Shown here: piece by piece, positions 16,044 through 25,354 of the stretch | Position numbering within the stretch: position 1 is the stretch's first letter | How the letters are laid out: every line of letters starts with the position of its first letter | Origin: Geodermatophilus obscurus | Lineage (GTDB): Bacteria > Actinomycetota > Actinomycetes > Mycobacteriales > Geodermatophilaceae | Direction: 5' to 3' | Assembly: GCF_900115395.1 (NCBI RefSeq) | Contig: NZ_FOWE01000006.1 | Location: 62,001 to 126,000 of the forward strand | DNA length: 64,000 nucleotides | Position numbers and translations under genes: made by a program | The notes under the pieces: generated by a model | Told to the model about the DNA's origin: nothing | Seen by the model: the letters and a program-made list of their open reading frames with translations, nothing else | Databases searched by the model: none

Positions 16044-17678
16044 GTGACCGATCCCCGTGCCGGCCAGCCGGCCTCCCTCGCCGACCTGGTGGACGTCGCC
16101 TCGCTGGTGACCGCCTACTACACGCTGGTGCCCGATCCGGCGGAGCCGTCGCAGCGGGTGGCGTTCGGCACCTCGGGGCACCGCGGGTCCTCCTTCGACA
16201 CCGCGTTCAACGAGGCGCACATCCTCGCCACCACGCAGGCGATCTGCGAGTACCGGGCGCAGCAGGGGTACGACGGGCCGCTGTTCCTCGGCCGCGACAC
16301 CCACGCCCTGTCCGAGCCGGCCTGGGCCGGCGCGCTGGAGGTGCTGGCCGCCAACGACGTGACCGTCCTGGTCGACGCCGCCGGCCGGTACACGCCGACC
16401 CCGGCGGTCAGTCACGCCATCCTCGCGGCCAACCGGGGCAGGAGCAGCGGCCTCGCCGACGGCATCGTCGTCACCCCGTCGCACAACCCGCCCCGCGACG
16501 GCGGCTTCAAGTACAACCCGCCGAACGGCGGTCCGGCCGACACCGACGCGACGAAGGTCATCGCCGACCGGGCCAACGAGCTGCTCGCGGCCGGGCTCGA
16601 CGGCGTCCGGCGGATGCCCTTCGCCCGCGCCCACGCCGCCGTGCAGCGCCACGACTTCCTGGGCGCCTACGTCGACGACCTGCCCGCCGTCCTCGACCTC
16701 GACGCCGTCCGCGACGCCGGGGTGCACATCGGCGCCGACCCGCTCGGTGGCGCCGCGGTCGACTACTGGGCCGCGATCGCCGAACGGCACCGCCTCGACC
16801 TCACCGTGGTCAACCCGCTGGTCGACCCGACGTGGCGGTTCATGACCCTGGACTGGGACGGGAAGATCCGCATGGACTGCTCGTCGCCGTCGGCCATGGC
16901 CTCGCTCATCGGGAAGCGGGCCGACTACGCCATCGCGACCGGCAACGACGCCGACGCCGACCGGCACGGCATCGTCACCCCCGACGCCGGCCTGATGAAC
17001 CCCAACCACTTCCTCGCCGTGGCGATCTCCTACCTGTTCGCGCACCGCCCGGAGTGGGCCGGGGACGTCGCCGTCGGCAAGACGCTGGTGTCCTCGTCGC
17101 TGGTCGACCGGGTGGTCGAGGGGCTCGGGCGGCGGCTGGTGGAGGTGCCGGTCGGGTTCAAGTGGTTCGTCCCCGGCCTGCTCGACGGCACCGTCGGGTT
17201 CGGCGGCGAGGAGTCGGCCGGCGCCTCGTTCCTGCGCCGCGACGGGAGCGTGTGGACCACGGACAAGGACGGCATCCTGCTGGCGCTGCTGGCCAGCGAG
17301 ATCCAGGCGGTGACCGGCAGTTCGCCGTCGCAGCTGCACGCCGAGCTGACCGGCCGCTACGGCGAGTCGGCCTACGCGCGAGTCGACGCCCCGGCCACCC
17401 GCGAGCAGAAGGCGGCGCTGGGGAGGCTGTCGCCGTCCGACGTCGCCGCCACCGAGCTGGCCGGCGAGCCGATCACCGCCAAGCTCACCTCGGCACCGGG
17501 CAACGGCGCGTCGATCGGCGGGCTGAAGGTGACCACGGAGAACGCCTGGTTCGCCGCCCGCCCCTCGGGCACCGAGGACGTCTACAAGGTCTACGCCGAG
17601 TCCTTCCGCGGCCCCGACCACCTCGCGCGGGTGCAAGAGGAGGCCCGCGCGGTGGTGGGCGCCGCGCTGGGCGCATGA
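16044..17678 (+). CDS. pgm: Phosphoglucomutase (alpha-D-glucose-phosphate specific)
   Basis: A 544-residue enzyme, the usual length of E. coli-type Pgm, that interconverts glucose 1-phosphate and glucose 6-phosphate, feeding glycogen, trehalose and UDP-glucose synthesis. Landmarks in order: [17 protein letters not shown] (N-terminal substrate loop), [11 protein letters not shown] (phosphoserine loop), [10 protein letters not shown] (magnesium site), [12 protein letters not shown] (sugar-binding loop) and [14 protein letters not shown] (phosphate-binding loop). All are complete. The GTG at 16044 follows AGGA with 8-base spacing. It sits 28 bases after the BluB-CobT stop and overlaps the next gene by 4 bases, so it is part of the same transcription unit. 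Confidence 0.95.
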   Translation: MTDPRAGQPASLADLVDVASLVTAYYTLVPDPAEPSQRVAFGTSGHRGSSFDTAFNEAHILATTQAICEYRAQQGYDGPLFLGRDTHALSEPAWAGALEVLAANDVTVLVDAAGRYTPTPAVSHAILAANRGRSSGLADGIVVTPSHNPPRDGGFKYNPPNGGPADTDATKVIADRANELLAAGLDGVRRMPFARAHAAVQRHDFLGAYVDDLPAVLDLDAVRDAGVHIGADPLGGAAVDYWAAIAERHRLDLTVVNPLVDPTWRFMTLDWDGKIRMDCSSPSAMASLIGKRADYAIATGNDADADRHGIVTPDAGLMNPNHFLAVAISYLFAHRPEWAGDVAVGKTLVSSSLVDRVVEGLGRRLVEVPVGFKWFVPGLLDGTVGFGGEESAGASFLRRDGSVWTTDKDGILLALLASEIQAVTGSSPSQLHAELTGRYGESAYARVDAPATREQKAALGRLSPSDVAATELAGEPITAKLTSAPGNGASIGGLKVTTENAWFAARPSGTEDVYKVYAESFRGPDHLARVQEEARAVVGAALGA

Positions 17679-18766
17679 CGCCGGACACCGCCGGGCTGCT
17701 GCAGGAGCTGGTGCGGCGCCGCACCGTCTCCGGCGACGCCGCGGCGCAGCGCGACGTCCTCGGCCTGCTCACCGACGTGCTGCGGGAGCGGGCGCCGCAC
17801 CTGCAGGTGACCGCCGGCGACGACCCCGACCACCCGTGGACGCTGCTGCGCACCCCGGCCGACCCCGGCCGCCGGAGGCTGCTGTTCGCCTGCCACGTCG
17901 ACACCGTCCCGGTGCCCGACCCCGGCGCCTGGCAGCGCGACCCGTTCGGCGGCGACCTCGACGCCGGCCGGGTGTGGGGGCGCGGCGCCAGCGACATGGA
18001 GGCCGGGGTGGTCGCCGCCGTCACCGCGCTCGCCGCCGCCGACCCGCGGACGCCGGCCGCCCTGCTGCTCACCAGCGACGAGGAGATCGGCTCGCAGGGT
18101 GCGGCCGCCGCGGCCGCCGCCGTCGCCGACCTGCCGGTGGGCGCGGTCGTCGTCCCCGAGGCCACCGGCAACCGGGTCGTCCTCGGCCACAAGGGCGCGC
18201 TGTGGCTGGCCGTCCGCACCGCCGGCCGGTCCGCGCACGGCAGCACGCCCGAGCTCGGGCACAACGCCGTCCTCGACCTCGCGGCGCTGCTCGCCCGCAC
18301 CGGCCCGGGCCTGCCGCTGCGCACCGACCCCTTCCTCGGCACCGAGACCTGGAACCCCGGCGTGGTGAGCGGCGGCACGGTGCCCAACGTCGTCCCCGAC
18401 CGGGCGGAGGTCGTCGTCGACATGCGCACCGTCGCCGACGGCCGGGACCTGCTGCGCTGGTGGCAGGCGCAGCCCGAGGTCGCCGACGTCGAGGTGCGCG
18501 TCGACCTGCCGCCCGTCGTCACCCCCGCCGGCGACCCGTGGGTGGCCACGCTGCCGGCACCGGTGCTGCCCACGCCGGCCACCTACTTCACCGACGCCTC
18601 CGTGCTGCGGCAGGTGGTGGGCGGCGCCCCGATCGTGGTGTGGGGCCCCGGGACACCGGCGGTGATGCACGCGGTCGACGAGTACGTGGAGCTCGCCGAG
18701 GTCGACCAGGCCGCCGCGGCGTTCGCCGACGTCCTCGCGCGCTGGGGAGCCCTCCCCTCCGGGTGA
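17675..18766 (+). CDS. M20-family metallopeptidase (ArgE/DapE-like)
   Basis: A 363-residue di-zinc amidohydrolase. The five metal ligands are present: His in CHVDTVP, Asp in RGASDMEAG, Glu pair in TSDEEIGS, Glu in VPEATGN, and the late His in VMHAVDEY. The dimerisation (lid) domain lies between, with [14 protein letters not shown]. ArgE, DapE and carboxypeptidase-type members share these motifs. The sequence could be a succinyl-diaminopimelate desuccinylase, but I do not see a residue that settles this. The ATG overlaps the pgm stop (ATGA). It closes the six-gene chain that starts at 12758. Confidence 0.85.
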   Translation: MTPDTAGLLQELVRRRTVSGDAAAQRDVLGLLTDVLRERAPHLQVTAGDDPDHPWTLLRTPADPGRRRLLFACHVDTVPVPDPGAWQRDPFGGDLDAGRVWGRGASDMEAGVVAAVTALAAADPRTPAALLLTSDEEIGSQGAAAAAAAVADLPVGAVVVPEATGNRVVLGHKGALWLAVRTAGRSAHGSTPELGHNAVLDLAALLARTGPGLPLRTDPFLGTETWNPGVVSGGTVPNVVPDRAEVVVDMRTVADGRDLLRWWQAQPEVADVEVRVDLPPVVTPAGDPWVATLPAPVLPTPATYFTDASVLRQVVGGAPIVVWGPGTPAVMHAVDEYVELAEVDQAAAAFADVLARWGALPSG

Positions 18767-18819
18767 GCGACACGGCCCCGGGGACCCGGCCGGCGCGGGC
18801 ACGTCGGCAGACTGGAGGC

Positions 18820-19452
18820 ATGACCGGTCAGCCGTACGAGCAGGAGTGGGACGCCGTCCCACCCGGGTCCGCCGTCCCGCCGTACGGCGCGTCCCCTGCT
18901 TCCGCCGGGCCGGCGCCCCACGGGCCGCCGCCCGGCACGGTGCCGCCCTCGTACGCCCCGCCCGGGTACGGCCCGGCCTCGTACGGCCCGCCCGGGTACG
19001 GCCCGCCGCCGGGGTACGGCTGGGGCCTCCCGCTCGCACCGCCGACGTGGCCGGCCGGGCCCGGGCGCCCGGGCGTGGCCACCGCCGCGGGCGTGCTCGG
19101 CATCGTCACCGGCGGCCTGAGCCTGCTGGTGTCCCTGGTCCTCACCGTCGCCGTCCTCAGCGGGGAGGACGACGCCGTCAGCGTGGTGCTCATGCTCGGG
19201 CTGCCGTGCGGCGCCGTCCTGATCGCCGGCGGCGTCCGGCTGCTCAACCGGCACTCCCCCACGCTGGTGGTCGCCGCGGCGCTGGCGTCGGTGGCCGTCC
19301 TCTTCCTGGCGCTGGCGGTCGGTGCGGGCACGGCCGACGGCTCCGACGTCATCGGGCTGGCCGTCTTCCTGGTCCTCGCCCTTCCCCTGCCGGTGCTCAC
19401 CGCCGTCTTCGCCCGGCTCCCCGCGACCGTCGGCTGGGCCGCCGCCCGCTGA
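18820..19452 (+). CDS. Proline/tyrosine-rich membrane protein (DUF4190-like)
   Basis: A 210-residue protein. The first 80 residues are disordered and rich in Pro, Gly and Tyr with several PPGYGP-like repeats. Four hydrophobic helices follow: VATAAGVLGIVTGGLSLLVS, VSVVLMLGLPCGAVLIAGG, LVVAAALASVAVLFLALAVG and VIGLAVFLVLALPLPVLTAV. This architecture is common in actinobacteria and has no assigned function. GGAGG is only one base from the ATG, so a nearby transcription start and leaderless translation (CAGACT as a -10-like hexamer) is possible. Confidence 0.75.
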   Translation: MTGQPYEQEWDAVPPGSAVPPYGASPASAGPAPHGPPPGTVPPSYAPPGYGPASYGPPGYGPPPGYGWGLPLAPPTWPAGPGRPGVATAAGVLGIVTGGLSLLVSLVLTVAVLSGEDDAVSVVLMLGLPCGAVLIAGGVRLLNRHSPTLVVAAALASVAVLFLALAVGAGTADGSDVIGLAVFLVLALPLPVLTAVFARLPATVGWAAAR

Positions 19453-19469
19453 CCCGCCGACGGGGAGGG

Positions 19470-20363
19470 TCAGCGCCGGCGGGCCTTGTCGGCGTACATG
19501 GCCGCGTCGGCCTCCCGGACCACCGCCTCCTGCGCCTGCTCGGGGTCGCTGCCGCCGTCGACCGACCCGATGCCGATGCTCAGCCCGACCCGCACCGTCG
19601 TCGGCCCCAGCGTCAGGGTGCCCGTGATCGCCTCGCGCAGCCGGGTGGCCAGGTGCTCGGCGTCGGTGCGCTCGGTGTTCTCGCAGACGACGGCGAACTC
19701 GTCGCCGCCGAGCCGCGCCGCCGTGTCGCTGGCCCGCAGCACCGAGGCCAGCCGGTCGGCCACCGTCACCAGGACGGCGTCGCCGGTCGGGTGCCCGTGC
19801 CGGTCGTTGACGGCCTTGAAGCCGTCGAGGTCGAGGACCAGCACGCACGTGGGCGTGTGCTCGCGGTGCCCGCGCTCGAGCGCGTGGCGCAGCCGGTCGC
19901 GGAACAGCAGCCGGTTCGGCAGCCCCGTGAGCGGGTCGTGCACCGACAGGTGCAGCAGCCGGGCCTCCAGCTCCTTGCGGTCGGTGACGTCCTCGACCAC
20001 CGTGACCAGGTGGGGCGGGGACCCGCCCGGTGAGCCCTCGACCCACGACGACGTCACCTGCACCGCGACCTCGGTGTCGTCGGGGCGCAGGAGCCGGCAC
20101 TCGTAGCGCGCGCGGCTGCGGCTCTCCTCCAGCGCGCGCCGCACGGTCACGACGGCGGCGACGTCGTCGGGGTGGGTGACGTCCAGCAGCGACGTCCCCG
20201 CGAGCTCCGTGGGCGGACGCCCGAGCAGCTCACCCAGCGCGCGGTTGGCCGCGATCAGCTCCCCGCCCGGCCGGCAGAGCGCGACGCCCATCGGCGAGTT
20301 GGTGAAGGCGCTGCCCAGGTCGGGCCCCTCCACCACCGTGCCCACGGCATCGGCGTCGTCCAC
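19470..20363 (-). CDS. PAS-GGDEF diguanylate cyclase
   Basis: A 297-residue signalling enzyme that makes cyclic di-GMP. A PAS domain (about 15-130, AFTNSPMGVALCRPGGELIAAN and VTVVEDVTDRKELE) senses an unknown cue. The GGDEF domain (about 138-295) starts HDPLTGLPNRLLFRDRL, has LDLDGFKAVNDRHGH and an intact GGDEF at 219-223. RASD at 210-213 lies five residues before it and fits the inhibitory I-site RxxD, so product feedback is likely. No EAL domain. The GTG at 20363 follows AGGAGG at a spacing of 6. It is divergent from the HMG-CoA lyase gene across a region with a parS-like site. Confidence 0.92.
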   Translation of the reverse strand: MDDADAVGTVVEGPDLGSAFTNSPMGVALCRPGGELIAANRALGELLGRPPTELAGTSLLDVTHPDDVAAVVTVRRALEESRSRARYECRLLRPDDTEVAVQVTSSWVEGSPGGSPPHLVTVVEDVTDRKELEARLLHLSVHDPLTGLPNRLLFRDRLRHALERGHREHTPTCVLVLDLDGFKAVNDRHGHPTGDAVLVTVADRLASVLRASDTAARLGGDEFAVVCENTERTDAEHLATRLREAITGTLTLGPTTVRVGLSIGIGSVDGGSDPEQAQEAVVREADAAMYADKARRR

Positions 20364-20424
20364 GGACCACCTCCTGTCTCCTCCCCCCGGTCGATGTGGC
20401 GTGTGACCGGGTTGTTCCCAGCCG

Positions 20425-20438
20425 GTTCCACGTGGAAC
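20425..20438. promoter_or_regulatory. Candidate parS site (ParB binding), intergenic
   Basis: GTTCCACGTGGAAC, here extended to a perfect 16-bp palindrome (GG...CC, 20424-20439), lies between the divergent GGDEF and HMG-CoA lyase genes. It is the second exact copy of the 14-mer in the window. Confidence 0.7.
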
Positions 20439-20491
20439 CCCACGTCGGGGCAGGATGGACCCTCCGGGGCTCGGTGGACAGGGAGACGATC

Positions 20492-21436
20492 ATGACGGCG
20501 GACTTCGACCTCGTGCTGCCGACCGCGGTCGACGTCCGTGAGGTCGGCATGCGCGACGGCCTGCAACTGGAGGCGCCGGTCCCGCTGGAGGGCAAGCTGG
20601 CGATGCTCGACGCGCTGGTCGCCACGGGGGTGCGCCGCATCGAGGTCACCTCGTTCGTCTCGCCGAAGGCGGTCCCCGCGCTGGCCGACGCCGACCGCGT
20701 CGCCGCCGAGCTGTCCCGCTGGCCCGGCGTGCACTGGTCGGCGCTGGTGGCCAACCCGCGGGGCGCCGTCCGGGCCGTCGACGCCGGGATCGCCGACCTG
20801 GAGCTCGTCGTGTCCGCCACCGACGGGCACAGCCGCGCCAACGCCGGCCGCTCGACCGCCGAGGCGCTGGCCGGCGTCGGCGAGGTCGCCGGGCTCGCGC
20901 ACGGCGTCGGCGGGTCGCTGGAGGTCGTCGTCGCCACCGCCTGGGACTGCCCCTTCGACGGCCGGACGCCGATCGCCCGCACCGTCGACGTCTGCCGCGC
21001 CGCGGTCACCGCCGGCGCCGACGCGCTGTGCCTGGGCGACACCATCGGCACGACGACGCCGGCCCGGGTCGTGCGGCTGCTCCACGCCGTCCGCCGCGCC
21101 TGCCCCGGCACGCCGGTGGCCGTGCACTTCCACGACACCCGCGGCACCGGGCAGGCCAACGCGCTGGCCGCCGTGCAGGCCGGCGTCACCCAGCTCGACG
21201 CGTCCGTCGGCGGCCTCGGCGGCTGCCCCTTCGCCCCGGGCGCGAGCGGCAACATCGCGACCGAGGAGCTCGTCTACTGGCTCGAGGACGCCGACGTGCG
21301 CACCGGCATCGACCTCGACGCGCTGCTGGCCGCCGCGCGCGTGACCGAGCAGGCCGTCGGCCACGAGCTGCCCAGCTCGCTGTTCCGCGCCGGTGGCCGG
21401 TCGGTGCCGCGCGCCGCGGCCGGGAGCCCCGCGTGA
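20492..21436 (+). CDS. mvaB: Hydroxymethylglutaryl-CoA lyase
   Basis: A 314-residue TIM-barrel lyase that splits HMG-CoA into acetyl-CoA and acetoacetate, the last step of leucine degradation. Landmarks: VREVGMRDGLQLE (catalytic Arg and metal Asp), VTSFVSPKAVPALAD, VHFHDTRGTGQANALAA (metal-binding His pair), and GGLGGCPFAPGASGNIATEE (catalytic Cys loop). The ATG at 20492 follows GGGAGA. The next gene overlaps by 4 bases. No other leucine-catabolism gene is nearby, so other HMG-like substrates are possible. Confidence 0.92.
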   Translation: MTADFDLVLPTAVDVREVGMRDGLQLEAPVPLEGKLAMLDALVATGVRRIEVTSFVSPKAVPALADADRVAAELSRWPGVHWSALVANPRGAVRAVDAGIADLELVVSATDGHSRANAGRSTAEALAGVGEVAGLAHGVGGSLEVVVATAWDCPFDGRTPIARTVDVCRAAVTAGADALCLGDTIGTTTPARVVRLLHAVRRACPGTPVAVHFHDTRGTGQANALAAVQAGVTQLDASVGGLGGCPFAPGASGNIATEELVYWLEDADVRTGIDLDALLAAARVTEQAVGHELPSSLFRAGGRSVPRAAAGSPA

Positions 21437-21939
21437 CCGATCCGGTCGAGGTGATCGACCCGCGCCTGATGCGCGACGTGCTCGGTCACTTCGCCTCCGG
21501 CGTCACCGTGGTGACCGCCGACGGCGGGCAGGGGCCGCTGGGCTTCACCTGTCAGTCGTTCAGCTCGCTGTCGCTGGACCCGCCGCTGGTCGCCATCGCC
21601 CCGGCGCGCACGTCGACGACCTGGCCGCGGCTGCGCGACGTCGGCCGGTTCTGCGTCAACGTCCTCGCCGAGGACCAGTCCGACCTCTCGGCGGCCTTCG
21701 CCCGCTCCGGCACCGACAGGTTCGCCGGCGTCTCCTGGGGGCCCAGCCGGCACGGCTCCCCGGTGCTCGACGGCGTCGTCGCGTGGATCGACTGCACGCT
21801 GTGGGCCGAGTACGACGGCGGCGACCACACGATCGTCGCCGCGCGGGTGCTCGACCTCGGCGCCGACCCCGACCGGCGCCCGCTGCTGTTCCACCGCGGC
21901 GCCTACGGCCGCGCGGAGGCCGCCGCCGACCGGGCATAG
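21433..21939 (+). CDS. Flavin reductase domain protein
   Basis: A 168-residue FMN-binding flavin reductase (HpaC/FMN_red type), the small component that supplies reduced flavin to two-component monooxygenases. The fold markers are MRDVLGHFASGVTVVTAD at the start, GFTCQSFSSLSLDPPLVAIAP (flavin-binding region) and FCVNVLAEDQ, then DGVVAWIDCTLWAEYDGGDH. It is translationally coupled to the HMG-CoA lyase (GTGA overlap), although a metabolic link is not obvious. Its last four codons, including the stop, are formed by the end of a conserved hairpin repeat. Confidence 0.88.
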   Translation: MTDPVEVIDPRLMRDVLGHFASGVTVVTADGGQGPLGFTCQSFSSLSLDPPLVAIAPARTSTTWPRLRDVGRFCVNVLAEDQSDLSAAFARSGTDRFAGVSWGPSRHGSPVLDGVVAWIDCTLWAEYDGGDHTIVAARVLDLGADPDRRPLLFHRGAYGRAEAAADRA

Positions 21940-21992
21940 GAAGCGATGCGCACGTCCTGGACGCCAGGACGTGCGCATCGCTTCCCATGCCT
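21928..21992. repeat. Long hairpin repeat, family end GACCGGGCATAGGAAGC (copy 1)
   Basis: A perfect 22-bp stem (21939-21960 with 21964-21985) on a 3-base loop, with imperfect pairing continuing outward through GGCAT/ATGCC. The left end GACCGGGCATAGGAAGC is identical in 17 bases to a second hairpin at 39563, while the interiors differ. It contains the flavin reductase stop codon. Located between convergent genes, it probably acts as a bidirectional terminator. Confidence 0.85.
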
Positions 21993-22015
21993 CGCCAGGC
22001 AGCGGCTGCCTCGCG

Positions 22016-24358
22016 TCAGCAGAAGCGGACGGCGATCAGGGCGACGTCGTCCCGGCCGTCGAGGGTGCCGCTGACGGCGGCGTCGCACAGCTGCCGCGGC
22101 GAGGCCCTGACCGGCGTGGCCGACAGCCGCTCCACCAGCGCCTCGATGCCCTGGTCGAGGTCGGACCCCGGCGTCTCGACCAGGCCGTCGGTGTAGCCGA
22201 TCAGCGTGGACCCGACCGGCAGCTCCAGGTCCAGCACGTCCCGTCGGGCGTCGGCGTCGACGCCGACCAGCAGCCCCGTGACGCCGTCGACCGACCGCAC
22301 CCGGCCGTCGGGGGTGCGCAGCACCAGCGGCGGGTGCCCCGCGATGCCCACCTGGGCCTGCCACGGCCCGCCGGGCCGGGACGGGGGGACGGCGCGGACG
22401 TAGGCCATCGTCGCCATCGAGGCCACCCGCAGGCCCTGGACCAGGCGGTCGACGCGGGTCAGCACGGTGCCCGGGTCCGGGTCGGGCGCGTCCCACAGGC
22501 AGGCGCGGATGAGCCCGCGCAACTGGCCCATGGCCGCGGCCGCGGCGACGTCGTGGCCGACGACGTCGCCCACGACCATCCCCACCGAGCCGTCGGGCAG
22601 CTGCAGGAGGTCGTAGAAGTCGCCGCCGACGTCGGCGGCGGTCGACGCGCTGACGTAGTGCGCCGCGGCCTCCAGCCCGGTGATCTCCGGCAGCTCGGGC
22701 AGCAGCGAGCGCTGCAGGGTGTCGGCGACGGCGTGCTCCTGCTGGTAGAGCCGCACGTTGTCCATGACCAGCGCCGCGCGGCGGGCGAGGTCCTCGGTCA
22801 GCCCGACGTCGTCAGGGGTGAAGGGACGCCCGGGCGAGGTGCGCACGAGCGTGATCGCGCCGCGGGTCCGGCGGCGGGCGACCAGCGGCACGCTCAGCGA
22901 CGACGCCGCACCGAGCCTCCCGGCGATCTCCTGCGCCACCGGTGAGGCGATCGACGCGTCGAGGTGCTCGGGCAGCCGCTCCACCAGCACCGACCGGGCG
23001 GCGGTGATGCTGCGCTGGCTCGGGGAGCCGGCGGGCAGCCGCAGCGCGTGCCCGGCGTCGTAGCGGCGCAGCTCGGTGCGGCCGCGCTCCCGGTCGCGGG
23101 AGACCAGCTCGCGGACCTCGCCGGAGGGGTCGACGAGGGTGACGACGACCCAGTCGGCCAGCTGGGGCACGCACAGGGTGGCGAGCCGGTCGAGCAGGTC
23201 GCCGACGTCGAGCGTGGCGATGAGCGAGCTGGTCGCCTCGGCCATGAGCGCCAGCCGGCCCTGGGCGTTCTCGGCCTCGCGCTGGGCCTGCTCGGCGTCG
23301 GAGCGGGCCTGCTCGGCGACCGCGCGGGCCAGCTCGGCCTCCTCCCGGGCGGTGCGTTCGGCGGCGAACGCGGCCTCGCGCTCGGCCTCCACCCGCACCC
23401 GCTCGGTGACGTCGGTCTGCACGCCGACGAAGCTGACCAGCTCTCCCTCACCGTCGAAGACCGGGCTGATGGCGACCTGGTTCCAGAAGGCGGTGCCGTC
23501 GCGGCGGTGGTTGAGCAGCGTGACGGTGACGGCCTCCTGGGCCTCCAGCGCCTCGCGCAGCGTCGCCACGACGGCCGGGTCGGTGCTCGGGCCCTGCAGG
23601 AAGCGGCAGTTGCGGCCCACCGACTCCTCGTAGGAGTAGCCGGTGATGCGCGAGAAGGACGGGTTGACCCAGACCAGCGGGTCGTCCTCCTGGCGCGGGT
23701 CGGTGATGGCGAAGGCGATGTCGGTGGCGACGACGGCCCGCTCGCGCAGCGCCTGCAGCTCGGTGTCGGCGTCGCTCCGGCCCCCGACGCTCTCCACCTC
23801 GAGCAGGACGACGAGGGAGAGCTGTTCGGAGTTGCCCGGCTGGGAGAGCGGGAAGCCGGTCACCCACAGCAGCCGGTCGGGGGCGCCGTCGTGGTCCCGG
23901 GCGCGGTCACGGTCGGTGCTGCGGCCCGGGAGCAGGCGGACCGCCTCGCCCGTGACCGGCTGGCCCTGGGCCACCACCGAGAGGGGGCCGCTGGTGCGCG
24001 CCAGCGGCGCGCCGGCGAGGTCGGTCAGGCCGGCCGAGGCGCCCCAGGTGTCGATGTCGACCGGCAGCCGCACGTTGCCGGCCATCTCCACGGCCGCGGT
24101 GTTGGCGTAGGTGACCGCGCCGGTCTTCTGGTCGATGAGCAGCACGGCCACCGGGACGTCGGCCAGGACGGCGGGCAGGGCAGTGCTGGAGGTATGGCCC
24201 TCGCCGGGCCGGGAGACGAGCGCGCTGGCGGCGGTGACGAGGCCGGCCTGGCGCTCGCCGTCCGCCGCGCCGGCCACGGCTGCCCGCGCCTCCGGTGGGA
24301 CGCCGGTGCCGGAGGGCGGCCCCGGCCGCGGCGGTGGTGGCTCGCCTCCCGATCGCAC
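22016..24358 (-). CDS. LOV-GAF-SpoIIE blue-light-sensing PP2C phosphatase
   Basis: A 780-residue multidomain protein. After a PAS-like domain (about 60-190) comes a LOV domain (about 205-320) with the photochemical motif GRNCRFLQG (Cys251). The flavin-binding Asn283 and Asn293 (LLNHRRDG, FWNQ) and Gln314 (FVGVQTDVT) are also present, so FMN binding and a light-driven cysteinyl adduct are expected. A long coiled coil (about 322-380) leads to a GAF domain (to about 540) and a SpoIIE/PP2C phosphatase (565-778) with metal Asp residues in GGDFYD, VVGDVVGHD, YTDGLVE and RDDVAL. Such phosphatases dephosphorylate STAS anti-anti-sigma proteins. The start GTG lies six bases after a -10-like TAGATT, implying a leaderless mRNA. 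Confidence 0.93.
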   Translation of the reverse strand: MRSGGEPPPPRPGPPSGTGVPPEARAAVAGAADGERQAGLVTAASALVSRPGEGHTSSTALPAVLADVPVAVLLIDQKTGAVTYANTAAVEMAGNVRLPVDIDTWGASAGLTDLAGAPLARTSGPLSVVAQGQPVTGEAVRLLPGRSTDRDRARDHDGAPDRLLWVTGFPLSQPGNSEQLSLVVLLEVESVGGRSDADTELQALRERAVVATDIAFAITDPRQEDDPLVWVNPSFSRITGYSYEESVGRNCRFLQGPSTDPAVVATLREALEAQEAVTVTLLNHRRDGTAFWNQVAISPVFDGEGELVSFVGVQTDVTERVRVEAEREAAFAAERTAREEAELARAVAEQARSDAEQAQREAENAQGRLALMAEATSSLIATLDVGDLLDRLATLCVPQLADWVVVTLVDPSGEVRELVSRDRERGRTELRRYDAGHALRLPAGSPSQRSITAARSVLVERLPEHLDASIASPVAQEIAGRLGAASSLSVPLVARRRTRGAITLVRTSPGRPFTPDDVGLTEDLARRAALVMDNVRLYQQEHAVADTLQRSLLPELPEITGLEAAAHYVSASTAADVGGDFYDLLQLPDGSVGMVVGDVVGHDVAAAAAMGQLRGLIRACLWDAPDPDPGTVLTRVDRLVQGLRVASMATMAYVRAVPPSRPGGPWQAQVGIAGHPPLVLRTPDGRVRSVDGVTGLLVGVDADARRDVLDLELPVGSTLIGYTDGLVETPGSDLDQGIEALVERLSATPVRASPRQLCDAAVSGTLDGRDDVALIAVRFC

Positions 24359-24364
24359 GCAACG

Positions 24365-24370
24365 AATCTA
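24365..24370 (-). promoter_or_regulatory. -10 element for leaderless LOV-phosphatase mRNA
   Basis: On the minus strand TAGATT lies 6 bases upstream of the GTG start, and no Shine-Dalgarno sequence is present. This TANNNT-plus-7 spacing is the usual layout of leaderless transcripts in actinobacteria. No -35 match is visible. Confidence 0.5.
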
Positions 24371-24486
24371 ACCGGAGCCGCAGGCCGGACGCCCGTGCCG
24401 CCGTCCGTCCGGGGGACCGCGGTCGTCAGGTGTGCCCGGCTCCCCCGCGGGCACCCCTCCGGGGACGTTCTCGGGAGGGAGACGAC

Positions 24487-25350
24487 ATGGGACTGCTCGA
24501 CCGGCTCCTCGGGCGCCGCCGCGCGCCGGAGCCCGCGCCGTACAGCGGCTACGACGGGTACGCACCTCCCCCGCCGCCCCCGGCACCGCAGACCGCGCGC
24601 CCGGCGTCCGGGGAGCGCGCACCGCTCACCGACCAGCAGGCCGTCGAGCGCTACCGCTACCTGCTGCGGACCGCGCCGCCGGACCAGATCGAGCAGGCGC
24701 ACGCGGAGGCCTTCGGCCAGCTCAGCCCGCAGCAGCGGCAGGAGGTGCTCACCCAGCTCGCCGCGGCCGTGCCGGCGTCGGAGCGGCCCCGCTCCGACGA
24801 CGCGCAGACCCTGGCGCGGGTGGCGACCCGTGCCGAGCTGCGCCAGCCCGGCACCCTCGAGCGCACCTTCGGCGGCGGCTACGGCCCGGGGTACGGCGCC
24901 GGCCCGGGCTACGGGCCCGGCCCCGGCTACGGCCCCGGCTACGGCGGGGGCTACGGCGGTGGCTACGGCCCGCGGATGGGCGGCATGGGCATGGGCGGAA
25001 TGGGCATCGGCGGCGCGATCGGCGGCAGCCTGCTGGGCACCATCGGCGGCCTGGTCGTCGGCACGGCGGTGGCCGACGCGCTGTTCGACACCGGCCTCGG
25101 CGACGGCGGCCTGTTCGGCGGCGGCGACGAGGAGGCCTACGCCGAGGGCTACCAGGACGGCGCGGGTGCCGACGGCGGCGACGCGGTCGGTGACGGCGGT
25201 GGGGGCGACTACGCCGCGGCCGACGGCGGGTACGGCGGCGACCCCGGGGGCGACTTCGCCGGCGGGGCCGACAACGGCTACGACGCCGGGGGCGACTTCG
25301 GCGGCGGCGATCTCGGCGGCGGCGACTTCGGCGGCGGCGGGGACTTCTGA
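24487..25350 (+). CDS. Gly/Tyr/Asp-rich protein of unknown function
   Basis: A 287-residue protein in three parts. The start MGLLDRLLGRRRAPEPAPYS is amphipathic and basic. A conserved central block (about 40-135) reads AVERYRYLLRTAPPDQIEQA, FGQLSPQQRQEVLTQLA and RQPGTLERTFGGGYG. The C-terminal half is low complexity: GPGYG repeats, GMGMGGMG, a short hydrophobic GGSLLGTIGGLVVGTAVADAL, then an acidic GGD/GGG tail. Homologues occur widely in actinobacteria, where some are mislabelled as cation-transporting ATPase; no ATPase motif exists here. GGGAGG precedes the ATG. The glycine-rich hydrophobic segment may associate with the membrane. Confidence 0.8.
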   Translation: MGLLDRLLGRRRAPEPAPYSGYDGYAPPPPPPAPQTARPASGERAPLTDQQAVERYRYLLRTAPPDQIEQAHAEAFGQLSPQQRQEVLTQLAAAVPASERPRSDDAQTLARVATRAELRQPGTLERTFGGGYGPGYGAGPGYGPGPGYGPGYGGGYGGGYGPRMGGMGMGGMGIGGAIGGSLLGTIGGLVVGTAVADALFDTGLGDGGLFGGGDEEAYAEGYQDGAGADGGDAVGDGGGGDYAAADGGYGGDPGGDFAGGADNGYDAGGDFGGGDLGGGDFGGGGDF

Positions 25351-25354
25351 CCGC

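Noticed and set aside
24487..25350. Annotation of the Gly/Tyr-rich protein as a cation-transporting ATPase
   Set aside because: No P-type ATPase DKTGT motif and only one weak hydrophobic segment.
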